From NCBI GenBank assembly GCA_964007475.1, contig OZ023273.1:29375557-29439556 (forward strand): 64,000 bases of DNA. The letters run 5' to 3'. A program made the position numbers and the translations under genes. Of this stretch, positions 36,101 through 42,200 are shown piece after piece. Under the pieces are notes generated by a model, which ran no database searches, had not been told where the DNA came from, and worked only from the letters and a program-made list of their open reading frames with translations. Position 1 is the first letter of the stretch. Each line of letters begins with the position of its first letter. The stretch is from Hybos culiciformis (taxonomy: Eukaryota > Arthropoda > Insecta > Diptera > Hybotidae).

Positions 36101-36685
36101 CTAAGAATAATCAAATAAATAATAAAAAAAAAGTGTTTAATATATGTTTGGCTTGGTAGACTTGCTGTCCATGACTCACTGAAAATAAAATTACCAATAA
36201 AAACATAAAAATTCATTTACCTTTGATTTCCATTTTTTTTAATCTCTCCATATAAATCTAGCAAAATCCGACTGACTTTAGTGATTTCCAATGATCTTGA
36301 TATTCGATTTAAATTTTCTTCAGCATTCATTCGAACAACTGAATCAAGATCCTCACAAAAGAGCAATAAAATTTGAATAGCCGAACTTGCATATTTCGAA
36401 TAGTTTGGATTCGTTTGGAGAACAGGTGACAATATTAAATCCGATAACTGATGGAAATGATGTAATTTCTCTTTTTGACTAAAATAAAATGTTAGCAATA
36501 AAATAAAACGTAGCTTAATAACAAAAACAAATTAATTTTAATTAAAATTCAACGCCTCCACCCAAAAATTTATTAAGAAAAATATAAAATAATTTTTTTC
36601 ACAATTTTCTTTCTTACTTGCATTCAGTATTTCGCAATAAATCAATTGTTTTATTAAAATTTGCCACAATTGTTAATTTTTCCAT
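1138..36685 (-). CDS. HTT: Huntingtin orthologue, 19 coding exons, 3' end beyond window
   Basis: Huntingtin is a very large HEAT-repeat scaffold protein involved in vesicle transport, autophagy and related processes in the cytoplasm. Nineteen exons with GT..AG borders join into one open frame of 3159 codons, and every splice phase agrees. Family-diagnostic stretches occur in the expected order: VVRMNAEENLNRI and LYGEIKKNG in exon 2, LKLLPCL in exon 3, SKFLLTG and DPVLRG in exon 7, YWLVQ in exon 8, IGDEDIRVRE in exon 9, TANESYK in exon 11, IRLFEPLVI-like and LLKYLFG in exon 12, LLNQLLEFNVTYSILDS in exon 13, IPKII and TQKEV in exon 14, NEDW in exons 18 to 19. The start is the first Met of exon 1; there is no N-terminal polyQ. 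Long Asp, Asn, Ser and Gln/His runs enlarge it. Exon 19 ends at a GTAAGT donor, so the C-terminal HEAT part lies outside. One conserved block between exons 14 and 15 was not found. Confidence 0.95.
2197..2545. other. HTT intron 18
   Basis: A 349-bp AT-rich intron; nothing else recognised. Confidence 0.7.
2546..2630 (-). CDS. HTT: HTT exon 18
   Basis: A short 85-bp exon found by phase: it completes the split codon of exon 17 and reads VPLKSIQELMSTSKCCSELI then NEDWLINQ. Acceptor TTTACAG, donor GTATAG. With exon 19 it recreates the huntingtin DKDWYVHLV motif. Confidence 0.85.
2757..3064 (-). CDS. HTT: HTT exon 17
   Basis: Encodes KEIQIILKFINDDENN, LLIEMQKALVD and, after an Asn/Lys run, LQKLIVRTIENKIQINGIF. 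The AAT microsatellite directly upstream lies in the intron and abuts the acceptor TACAG. Donor GTAAAT, phase 0 to 2. Confidence 0.85.
3065..3730. other. HTT intron 16 with AAT microsatellite
   Basis: A 666-bp intron. An uninterrupted (AAT)n run occupies about 3070 to 3102, directly upstream (in transcript sense) of the exon 17 acceptor. Nothing else is recognised. Confidence 0.8.
3070..3102. repeat. (AAT)n microsatellite
   Basis: About eleven perfect AAT units are directly visible. The run immediately abuts a splice acceptor, so length changes could affect the polypyrimidine tract of HTT exon 17. Confidence 0.95.
3731..3898 (-). CDS. HTT: HTT exon 16
   Basis: Encodes 56 residues beginning NKPTLWSIAEIEIFLTNFLN. 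This fits the huntingtin THPALVLLWCQILLLVN block directly after exon 15. Acceptor TTTCAG, donor GTAAGA, phase 0 to 0. Confidence 0.85.
3899..4967. other. HTT intron 15, nothing else seen
   Basis: A 1069-bp AT-rich intron without recognisable repeats or open frames. Confidence 0.6.
4968..6002 (-). CDS. HTT: HTT exon 15, with Asp and Ser tracts
   Basis: Exon of 345 codons, phase 0 to 0. IATIILDNVLLKTQEIYL and VVHFFKAIYSKMD fit the huntingtin block LVGILLEDIV ... LIHIFKSGMFRR. It carries an eight-Asp run (near 5830) and a Ser/Thr-rich stretch (about 5560 to 5680). It ends TILAELLKKF before GTAAGT. The residues that precede this block in other huntingtins are missing from the model. Confidence 0.88.
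6584..7131. mobile_element. Non-autonomous hAT element (548 bp)
   Basis: Both flanks carry the identical 8-bp duplication CTATAGTG (6576 to 6583 and 7132 to 7139). The ends are imperfect inverted repeats: CATACTTGGCCAAAC on the left and CAGGGGTGGCCAGAC on the right strand. Inside are several GCGGCTC motifs, including GCGGCTCGCGAGCCGC. The 8-bp duplication and a GGTGGCCA-type end are typical of hAT elements. There is no transposase ORF. Confidence 0.85.
9279..10096. mobile_element. Nested MITE with palindromic internal array (818 bp)
   Basis: Inserted in the surrounding hAT element with a 9-bp duplication ACGAACCAT (9270 to 9278 and 10097 to 10105). Its inverted ends of about 39 bp start GGGGGGTGCCTTAA and continue into ATCAAGTGACATAAAGTCAA with one mismatch. 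The interior repeats TGACATAAAGTCAATTGA in both orientations several times. A 9-bp duplication and G-rich ends suggest a Mutator-like element, but this is inference; no transposase is present. Confidence 0.8.
9794..10049. repeat. Tandem duplication, 128-bp unit
   Basis: Two near-identical copies (9794 to 9921 and 9922 to 10049) both contain AAAAAGTTCAGGAAGAAATA, GGAAAAGGCCAAATTTTTCG and end TACAATTCATTCTTAGAA. They lie inside the nested element. Confidence 0.85.
10708..11136. mobile_element. Foldback-like element
   Basis: The left end TACACGCTCATGCAAATTGC is matched in inverted orientation at the right end (GCATGAGCGTGTA). Internal degenerate direct repeats of TTCAATAAAATGGTTTAAAA type are visible at about 10855 to 10970. 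A target duplication could not be fixed, so class and exact borders are uncertain. Confidence 0.6.
11901..12828 (-). CDS. HTT: HTT exon 14, with Asn/Ser insertions
   Basis: Starts NSAIIIGSIIKFLL and LITIPKIISTTNSLL, matching huntingtin SEAIIPNIFFFLVLL and IIGIPKIIQLCDG. STQKEVIFGMLEKFID matches ETQKEVVVSMLLRLIQ. A long Asn/Ser/Asp insertion (about 12110 to 12390) is encoded by trinucleotide runs. It ends SLLSMFITK before GTGAGT, phase 0, matching LLRSMFVTP. Confidence 0.94.
12829..13963. other. HTT intron 13, nothing else seen
   Basis: AT-rich intron of 1135 bp. A slightly less AT-rich patch at about 13640 to 13910 has no open frame or repeat that I recognise. Confidence 0.6.
13964..14121 (-). 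CDS. HTT: HTT exon 13
   Basis: Encodes VQKPILDLLNQLLEFNVTYS and IFEQVVKSLELIESG, matching huntingtin [20 protein letters not shown] and the KQFEYIEVGQ block. Acceptor ATCCAG, donor GTAAGT, phase 0 to 2. Confidence 0.94.
14122..17057. other. HTT intron 12 with 5S-like SINE
   Basis: A 2.9-kb intron. Apart from the SINE-like block and poly(T) runs near 14540 to 14690 it is plain AT-rich DNA. Confidence 0.65.
14602..14761 (-). mobile_element. 5S-rRNA-like SINE, one unit plus a truncated copy
   Basis: On the minus strand the block at 14661 to 14761 reads AAGGTTAAGCAACATC then GATGGGTGACCG. These match the internal promoter elements (box A and box C) of 5S rRNA in order and spacing. Upstream of them is TAGCTTAGTGGAAGACTC, which resembles a tRNA A box. 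A second, shorter copy (14602 to 14650) follows. Each ends in an A-rich tail on the minus strand. This architecture fits a 5S-derived (SINE3-like) retroposon, not a functional 5S gene. Confidence 0.7.
17058..17687 (-). CDS. HTT: HTT exon 12
   Basis: Exon of 210 codons, phase 0 to 0. It has ALSACLEMMEDNRELKL, then an Asn/Ser insertion (about 17490 to 17565), then VEAIECLKQLLKYLFGRN, and ends KYIKLFEPLVISCLS. These match huntingtin ALDVLSQILELATL, VCVQQLLKTLFGTN and HIRLFEPLVIKAL. Donor GTAAGT. Confidence 0.94.
17688..18887. other. HTT intron 11, nothing else seen
   Basis: AT-rich intron of 1200 bp without recognisable features. Confidence 0.6.
18888..19138 (-). CDS. HTT: HTT exon 11
   Basis: Encodes a helical segment followed by YIKLYNILKTANESYK, matching huntingtin YLRLHDVLKATHANYK. 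Acceptor TCTAG, donor GTAAGT, phase 1 to 0. Confidence 0.93.
19139..19703. other. HTT intron 10, nothing else seen
   Basis: AT-rich intron of 565 bp. Confidence 0.6.
19704..19887 (-). CDS. HTT: HTT exon 10
   Basis: Encodes IGIVYALKMMINYF and ends IEILTKLLAG, which fits the huntingtin block FGCCEALCLLS ... ALILAGNLLAA. Phase 0 to 1. Acceptor TTTTCAG, donor GTAAAT. Confidence 0.9.
19888..20204. other. HTT intron 9, nothing else seen
   Basis: AT-rich intron of 317 bp. Confidence 0.6.
20205..20561 (-). CDS. HTT: HTT exon 9
   Basis: HEAT exon of 119 codons, phase 0 to 0, with FIELIGDEDIRVREHASECL matching the huntingtin motif LLGDEDPRVRHVAAASL. Acceptor TTTTTCAG, donor GTTAGT. Confidence 0.94.
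20777..21572. mobile_element. Non-autonomous hAT element (796 bp)
   Basis: Flanked by the perfect 8-bp duplication ATTCTGGG (20769 to 20776 and 21573 to 21580). Terminal inverted repeats are CATGGGCGCCGGCAG and CATGGGCGCCGTCAG (one mismatch). GGTGCA and TGCACCACC motifs sit just inside both ends. The interior is AT-rich with no transposase. It lies in HTT intron 8. Confidence 0.92.
22080..22335. mobile_element. 256-bp MITE with perfect 28-bp inverted ends
   Basis: Bases 22080 to 22107 and 22308 to 22335 are exact inverted copies starting CGAGACCTTAGAACAACAAG. AAAT flanks both sides and may be the target duplication. The interior is AT-rich and codes for nothing plausible. The superfamily is not clear from the ends alone. 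It lies in HTT intron 8. Confidence 0.88.
22541..23011 (-). CDS. HTT: HTT exon 8
   Basis: HEAT-repeat exon of 157 codons, phase 0 to 0. It reads DDIHTVVIHALTSFSKIF and later NKYWLVQNKYAEVASNFNY, matching huntingtin SSYWLVRTELLETLAEIDF. An Asn/Asp run encoded by (GAT)n lies near 22740 to 22775. Acceptor CAAAG, donor GTAAGA. Confidence 0.93.
23012..25910. other. HTT intron 7, nothing else seen
   Basis: A 2.9-kb AT-rich intron with many short poly(A) and poly(T) runs. No repeat ends or credible open frames were found on either strand. Confidence 0.55.
25911..28033 (-). CDS. HTT: HTT exon 7, large exon with Gln/His tract
   Basis: The largest exon (2123 bp). Its first two thirds are a low-complexity Ser/Thr/Asn/Asp-rich region interrupted by a conserved helix block (LITSKFLLTGIP, then VRVSIKNLSLIVLANCI), matching huntingtin LLSASFLLTG and VRVSVKALALSCV. 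Near its end FIHDILLFYNHSDPVLRGNV matches the YVSDILNYIDHGDPQVRG block. Between these, around residue 1136 of the protein, lies a Gln/His tract. Donor GTGAGT, phase 0. Confidence 0.95.
28404..28500 (+). repeat. tRNA-like SINE fragment
   Basis: The stretch stands out by base composition. It carries GTTCGATTCC (28482 to 28491), which fits a pol III B box, about 40 bases after TGGTGTAATAG, which loosely fits an A box. I cannot fold it into a full cloverleaf, so a decayed tRNA-derived SINE head is more likely than a tRNA gene. Confidence 0.4.
30292..30633 (+). pseudogene. Open frame of unknown nature inside HTT intron 6
   Basis: The plus strand is open for 113 codons; the first ATG is at 30385 (82 residues). 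The reading contains SPNYVSDPHTPEGLMLHLEQ, whose amino acid mix is more protein-like than the surrounding low-complexity frames, and it then becomes Asn/Lys-rich. No family was recognised. It could be a remnant of an inserted gene, a single exon of a nested gene, or chance. Confidence 0.25.
32501..32966 (-). CDS. HTT: HTT exon 6, acidic disordered segment
   Basis: This exon encodes about 155 residues rich in Asp, Glu, Ser and Thr with no obvious fold. It sits where vertebrate huntingtin has its long disordered Ser/Asp-rich loop containing caspase sites. Acceptor TTAAG, donor GTAAGT, phase 0 to 1. Identity rests on position and frame rather than sequence similarity. Confidence 0.85.
32967..33456. 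other. HTT intron 5 with hairpin element
   Basis: A 490-bp intron; its centre is a roughly 107-bp imperfect hairpin (33064 to 33170). The rest is AT-rich. Confidence 0.65.
33064..33170. repeat. Hairpin MITE (about 107 bp)
   Basis: The arms 33064 to 33108 and 33122 to 33170 are inverted copies. The outer part contains TAGTACTACA and ATCGGG, and the inner 20 bases TTCATATAAAATTTTACCGC are matched by CGGTAAAATTTTATATGAA on the other side. The loop is about 13 bases. It is compact and near-palindromic like a small MITE. Confidence 0.75.
33457..34037 (-). CDS. HTT: HTT exon 5, with Gln/Lys-rich start
   Basis: The exon opens with a polar segment rich in Gln, Lys and Glu (about 34 residues), then a HEAT segment LIGVLGFYRVLLP that matches the huntingtin LLGVLLTLRYLVP region. 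A second short QQQQ run lies near its end (about 33508 to 33520). Donor GTATAC, phase 0. Confidence 0.92.
34038..34805. other. HTT intron 4 with a repeat fragment
   Basis: A 768-bp intron. Bases about 34586 to 34745 are clearly richer in G+C than their surroundings and look like an interspersed repeat. Confidence 0.6.
34586..34745. repeat. Probable interspersed repeat fragment
   Basis: The segment contains GGCCATATCTCCAAAATGGG and CAAGTTTCAGCCGATTCTGA. Phrases of the second kind are common in arthropod interspersed repeats of unclear class. The open frame across it (34586 to 34798) has no protein-like features. Confidence 0.45.
34806..34935 (-). CDS. HTT: HTT exon 4
   Basis: A 130-bp exon with no long ORF, found by splice phase and homology. 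It reads VFLDNIISDCAVQRR and ends KNLMVRHGMNRAAG, which fits the huntingtin block with an SSPTIRRTAAGSA-like motif. Acceptor AATAG, donor GTAAAT; it ends in phase 1, compatible with exon 5. Confidence 0.88.
34936..35549. other. HTT intron 3, nothing else seen
   Basis: AT-rich intron of 614 bp. Confidence 0.6.
35550..35766 (-). CDS. HTT: HTT exon 3
   Basis: Translation reads SLRICLNLFSYYC, then KWYALKLLPCLQMIARRKE, matching the huntingtin block SLRAAL ... LVNLLPCL that directly follows EIKKNG. Flanked by TTTTTAG on the 5' side and GTAAGT on the 3' side; ends in phase 0. Confidence 0.92.
35767..36220. other. HTT intron 2, nothing else seen
   Basis: AT-rich intron of 454 bp. Confidence 0.6.
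36221..36478 (-). CDS. HTT: HTT exon 2, first HEAT repeats
   Basis: The 258-bp exon encodes the first HEAT repeat region. The string LLLFCEDLDSVVRMNAEENL followed by LYGEIKKNG matches the most conserved N-terminal block of huntingtin. It enters and leaves in phase 2. This exon is the best single proof of identity. Confidence 0.95.
36618..36685 (-). CDS. HTT: HTT exon 1 (start codon)
   Basis: This exon encodes 22 residues beginning MEKLTIVANFNKTIDLL and ends with two bases of a split codon before GTAAGA. The opening residues resemble the start of vertebrate huntingtin (EKL followed by a short amphipathic helix), but no glutamine or proline tract follows. The next exon restores the frame exactly. 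Confidence 0.85.
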
Positions 36686-39077
36686 GGTTTTTTTTTTTAT
36701 TAATTTTTTTTTAATATTTTTAAAAACAAAATCAACATTATTCTATTCCAAATTCCAATAATCTAAATTATTATTTTTTTTTATTGGCACTGATTCTGGA
36801 TTTTGTAATTTGTAAATATTTTCTTTTTTTTGAAAGAAAAGAAAAAAATGCAGAAAGACAAAAACATCTGTGTGTCAAATTTGTTTACCATTTATCAAGT
36901 AACCTTATGCGGCGCAGCTGAGTTATAATATTCGACCGAGCGTTAAGAACAAAATAAAAATATTTAAAAACAAAAGAAGTTGTTCGTTATTTTTGTTGAA
37001 TTTAAAAAATATTTAATTTTTTTTTATGAAAATAAAAATACAATTCGAATATCTAGGCTTTAAACTTATTAACCATTAATTTATGAAGAATTTAACTATT
37101 AACTCAATCTCACTCATATTAAGTTACTCATTATGGTTGTTTGCACCAAAATCTCGTACATGATTCTTCTAACTCAATGTTGACACCACAGACTTTTTGG
37201 AGCCTTTACATAAGGATCACATTTTTTTTAAATAAGAAAGATGAAGTGTGATTCTGTAATTTTTTTGTCTTTGCGACAATTGACAACACGATTCATTTCT
37301 ATGGACAATGAAAATTTTGCGTTATGTATCTAATCATCATCGTCATTTGAAAATAACTAGGTAGTAAAACTCAATAAAAATCATGAAATGATAACTAGTT
37401 TGTAAAGTAAACCTTGATTTATATAATATTTGTAAAATTTGTAGGGAAAAAGGAATTGTGCACCTACTTTTCCTAAATTTTGTAGTTAATTGTCGGGAAA
37501 AAAATAAGTTAATAATTAAATAATAATAGTTAAATTAATTAAAATCTCTTTACAGTAACTGAACATTTTTTTCTAGTTTTATTTATTTTTGCTACAACGT
37601 TCCTGTTAGTGTAGTCAACATTTCAGTGTATAGATTATAAAAATATGCTCCTAATAATGACATTGGCTGGTATAATGGAGTTATCCGTTACGCTCGAAAT
37701 TTAAGGTACCTTGTTTTTGTGTCATATTATTGTGGATTGATTGATTTATAAGGAATTGTTTGATTTTTATTTCCTTTTTTTCCAATTTACGGATAAAAAT
37801 TACTAGTTTAATGTAAGTTTAACTAAGATTTAACAACTTCTCACAATGGTATTAAAAATCGTTAAATTTTCGTACAAAAAAACGTTTAACATTCAATTAC
37901 TAATTTTTTGCATACTTTTTTGTAAATAAACAATATACCTATATTACCATTTTTAGTCCAATCTGATATAATTATTTATCTATAAAAGACTCTAGTGTGT
38001 AATAGAAGTGTAGAACCTTAGTATTCACACTTGAAACACATAATAAATAAACTATTTGGTTTTTTTTCTCGTTTTTATTTGTTTTTATTTATTTACATAT
38101 ATTTTTTTATTCAATACATACATTATATTAAATTTTCACTACATTTTTATTTCTATTATGATTTTTTGTTTTATTTTTTTTTAATTCCTTTAATTAACTT
38201 AATGCCATAATGATTATAAAATGTCAATATATTATTATGTATAAAAAAGTATTATTCATTATTATTATAATTATTATCGATTATGATTAATTTTTATTTT
38301 TAGAGTAAACCATATCGGAAACTATAAGTAAAAAGCAACCATTTGTGAAGTAAAAGGAATACTTAATTAAAACCCACAGACTTACTTTATACTTTAATAT
38401 AAAATTCTATTAATTAAAATATTTCTTATATTTAAAATAAAATAAAATTATATAGCTAACTAAGCCTACAGTTATTATATTTCGAAACTCACATTTAGAA
38501 AATTTAATGATAAATAAAATTATAAAAATTTAAAACATTTGTTTTTAGAAAATAGTTTTTTTTTTTTTTATTAATAATTTATATTCTAGTCGATGTATGG
38601 AAGTTTTTTTACACATAAATTTTTATATATATCTCAAAAATTATTAATTTTCATTGTTTTTATTAATTTGGAAGTTATTTTTGGGTTCTGTTTGAAAACC
38701 GAACCGTATTATGTTACTTGAAATTATTAGGTATAAACCGAAAATCTAAAAAAAACATTAAAAAAAAATTGAAGTATGTAGTACTTATGATACGCAACGC
38801 ACATATACATTATTGTTGTATATCATTCATACAGAAATTCTTCAAAAATGAACAAAAAATGTAGGTATTTTATTTTTCAACAAAAATCTTTCGATTTTAT
38901 TATTTTGTTTTTATTATATTAAAAAAGCATCACATTCACTCTCAATTCTATAAAATTAAAAAATTTATATACAAGCTTATAAATAAAGTAATTTGTTATG
39001 ATATAAATATTATTTATATATACAGCAATTCTTTTTTTTTTTATAAAATAAATGAAAAACAACTTTATTACCCTGAA
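36686..39077. other. Intergenic region between ABCH gene and HTT
   Basis: This 2.4-kb spacer should contain the HTT promoter and 5' UTR and the ABCH 3' UTR, since both genes are on the minus strand. A short less AT-rich patch (about 36900 to 36950, GCGGCGCAGCTGAG and CGACCGAGCG) lies 215 to 265 bases upstream of the HTT start and may mark the promoter. An AATAAA on the minus strand at 39064 to 39069 is a candidate poly(A) signal for the ABCH gene. No genes were seen. Confidence 0.45.
39064..39069 (-). terminator. Candidate poly(A) signal of the ABCH gene
   Basis: AATAAA on the minus strand starts 9 bases after the stop codon. That would give an unusually short 3' UTR; other AT-rich signals follow, so the true site is uncertain. 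Confidence 0.3.
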
Positions 39078-39252
39078 CTATGATTTTTTAGCCCTTAAAA
39101 CTAACATTGTTATGACTAAGAATAATATAATCCACGCTATTGTACTAAGAAAACCAAAATAAACATCATCTTCATATATTTCCCAACCACGTGTTAATAT
39201 TGATCTCAATGATGTTGTTGCTAAAGTTAACGGTAGGGCTAAGGAAATATAC
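39078..39252 (-). CDS. ABCH exon 12 (stop codon)
   Basis: Reads YISLALPLTLATTSLRSILT, then WEIYEDDVYFGFL and a last membrane helix, ending LVLRAKKS and TAG. Phase agrees with exon 11. Confidence 0.92.
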
Positions 39253-42200
39253 CTAAAGGAATATAATTTTTTTTTAGTAAAATCAGTTTAACAATTTCAA
39301 TGTAAATAATTTTTTTTGCTTACCTTAAAACAACAGGCATTCCTTCGATTGGCCAAATAACGCCAGACAATAGTAACGTTGGATAAAATGAACCCAGGGC
39401 AAGTTGTATAGCATTACGTTCTAATTCACAAACAGCTGATATAACAAATCCAAAGCACATACCACACATTCCTTGTAATAGCGTGAGAACAATGACCCAA
39501 AATAGTTCTCCGTTGTTTGTTACCCCAAATACTACCAACATAAATATTAAAACCAGTGCTGTTTGACCACACATTACAACGAATTGAGTAACAACATGAG
39601 AAAATAATATTTCACCCGGTGAAACACCAGCTACCCAAGAACGATCCAACAAACCCTAAAAAAAATCAAAGCAATGAATGTCATTCCCTAAAATTATTTT
39701 GATGACAGAAACTTACCTCTGTTCTTTCAATTATAAGAGCAGAAGATGTTAAAGCTACAGCCAAGAAAAACACAATCCTAAAAAATAAAATAAAATGTTA
39801 TTAAATATTAAAAAAGAAGAATTTGAATTTGAATGATATTTCTTACGTTAATATCACACCCGGTGCAACAAAATCGGTAAATGATGGATTTTGGGTTCCA
39901 TAAATCGGGTCTAGAAATTGAATCGGTACATCACCTAATTTAGGATTCATACCGCAATCAATTAATAAATCTTGAGCAAAATCTCGAAATGCGTATTGTA
40001 AGTCTCTATTTAATAAAATTCCAATTTGTTGATTCGACATATCAAGCCATACTTTTATTTCTGACAATTCTATTGTCTCATCATCTGCAGTCTCACCTAA
40101 AGAATTATTAATGTTAATTATTGAAAAAATTAATCAAAGTTCAACTAACTTACCAAGTGTACTTCGTGCTGCAAATGCATCCGAAAAGTTAGCATTTATG
40201 AATACTGCGCCCCAAGCATTACCCGTTCGAACTGCATGATGTGCTTCCGCTAATGTGTCATAATAATCAACAATCATACTTTTGTTTAAATAGCTTACAT
40301 ATCGACAACCATGAGTGGTTAAAGTACAACCTGTTTTGAACCAGCAATCTGTTGTATTTTTTTCTTCATTGACAACAGCCATATGTAATCCGGTCGGATT
40401 TCGACCAATTGCTAGACAAAATAAAATTACTTGCATCACAGGCAAAGCAAATATGAATAACATCACACCAACATTTCGCCACATTCTCAAAAAATTTTTG
40501 ACTAAAAGTGCTTTGATTTTACCTTTAGATGTTACCTTAAAAAATGATAAATAAGTATATAAATATTATTTTTAATCAAAACCAATGCTTCGCTTTAAAT
40601 ATTCAAATCGGGGAAACCAAAAAAAATAAGAAAACCCAAATTGTGTCCAAGGATTGGGACTGGTTGCTGAATATGAATTTCCAAGAAAATTGGAATATGA
40701 GTTGATGTAGATTGAACGTAATTAAAAAAATATTTAATCCCCGATTGTGTCCAAGAACAGCATGACATTATTTGCAGATTATACTAATATACTCACATTA
40801 CTAAAATCTGGACAGTCTGGACAATTTCCAACAGTCGTTTTCTTTTTCTTAATTGAAGTCGGTAGTTGCAAATTAGGATCTTGATTTAACTGATTACAAT
40901 TTATGATTCATGAAAAATATTAAAAATAAAAAAGTATAAAAATAAGAGTATTTATTTATTAAATAAATAATTGATAAATATTTTTAAATTTTATTTGTAA
41001 ATGAAGGTGAATAAATAATAACAAACGAAATGTTTAAATTTTTGATTCTGTTTTTTAGACAAACCGTGAAAACTGAACCATTTTGATCATTAATTAAAAC
41101 TTCTTTGCTTTGGTGAAAATTTAATCCTACAATGCCATCTTCACTTCTTCCTGGATTATCTTTTTTACCTCCAAATGCCATTGAATGCAGCGAAATATTA
41201 TTACTATTTAAAAAAAAAAATTCCATTATAATTACATTAATATATGCATTTAGTATTATAGAATATGATAGTAAATAATTTAGTTGAATAGACATGTCTT
41301 AGCACTAAGAAAACATATTTAATAAGCCTAAAGCATATGTAAAAACAACTAATAATAAATAAATAAATAAATAAATAAAAGTATAACTATATCAATCAAT
41401 TTATAAAAAAAAATCAAAAAAAAAAATAAAAAAATAACCAACCTAAAATTTACTTCTGTTGTGTCAGCTTTTTGGTTTTGTTGGCGAGAAAGCTTCAAAA
41501 ACACTTCTTCTAAACTGATACACTTATAGATGGACAGCAATACACTTGGTGATTCTTCGGCAAGTAAATGACCTGAGCGCATAAGACCAATCTGCAAAAT
41601 ATTCAAAATATAGAACTTATAATTGAATAAAATATGTAATATGTGCATATTAGGCAAATGTATACAAAAATATGTAAATCTATACTGCTTATTATTTCAT
41701 TTTGTTACACTTGGGCATTTATATAGAAGTTTTGCGGCGAAAACTTGAAATAGGGTTAAAACTTATAAGAACTGCCGTTCAAAAATTAATTAATTAGCTC
41801 TTTTTTAATTCTTGTATCATAATTATTTTACCTTCTTCTCGTTGTTTCACACGCACTTACTGACAAAAAAATTTCTTCCCTTTTTTTATAAATTCGTTAT
41901 AACAACCAGAAAAAGACGAAAAGGTTAAAGAATGTGATGGCAAGAATCAAATTTTAAAAAAATATACAATTATACAATGTTATATGTTTTTAAAATAGAA
42001 AGATAAAACTCAAGAAATTTATTAAAAAAACAAATATGCATTCTATTCTATTTCATTTAAACTTGAATTCATGAAGAAGGAAATATGAGCATTTTTAGAA
42101 TATTAATGTACATACGCTTTATTCTAATCCAATTTATAATACTGCTTAAATGGAAATGAAAACAAAAGTTTTATGGAATTTTAAATTTCATTGACCGGCC

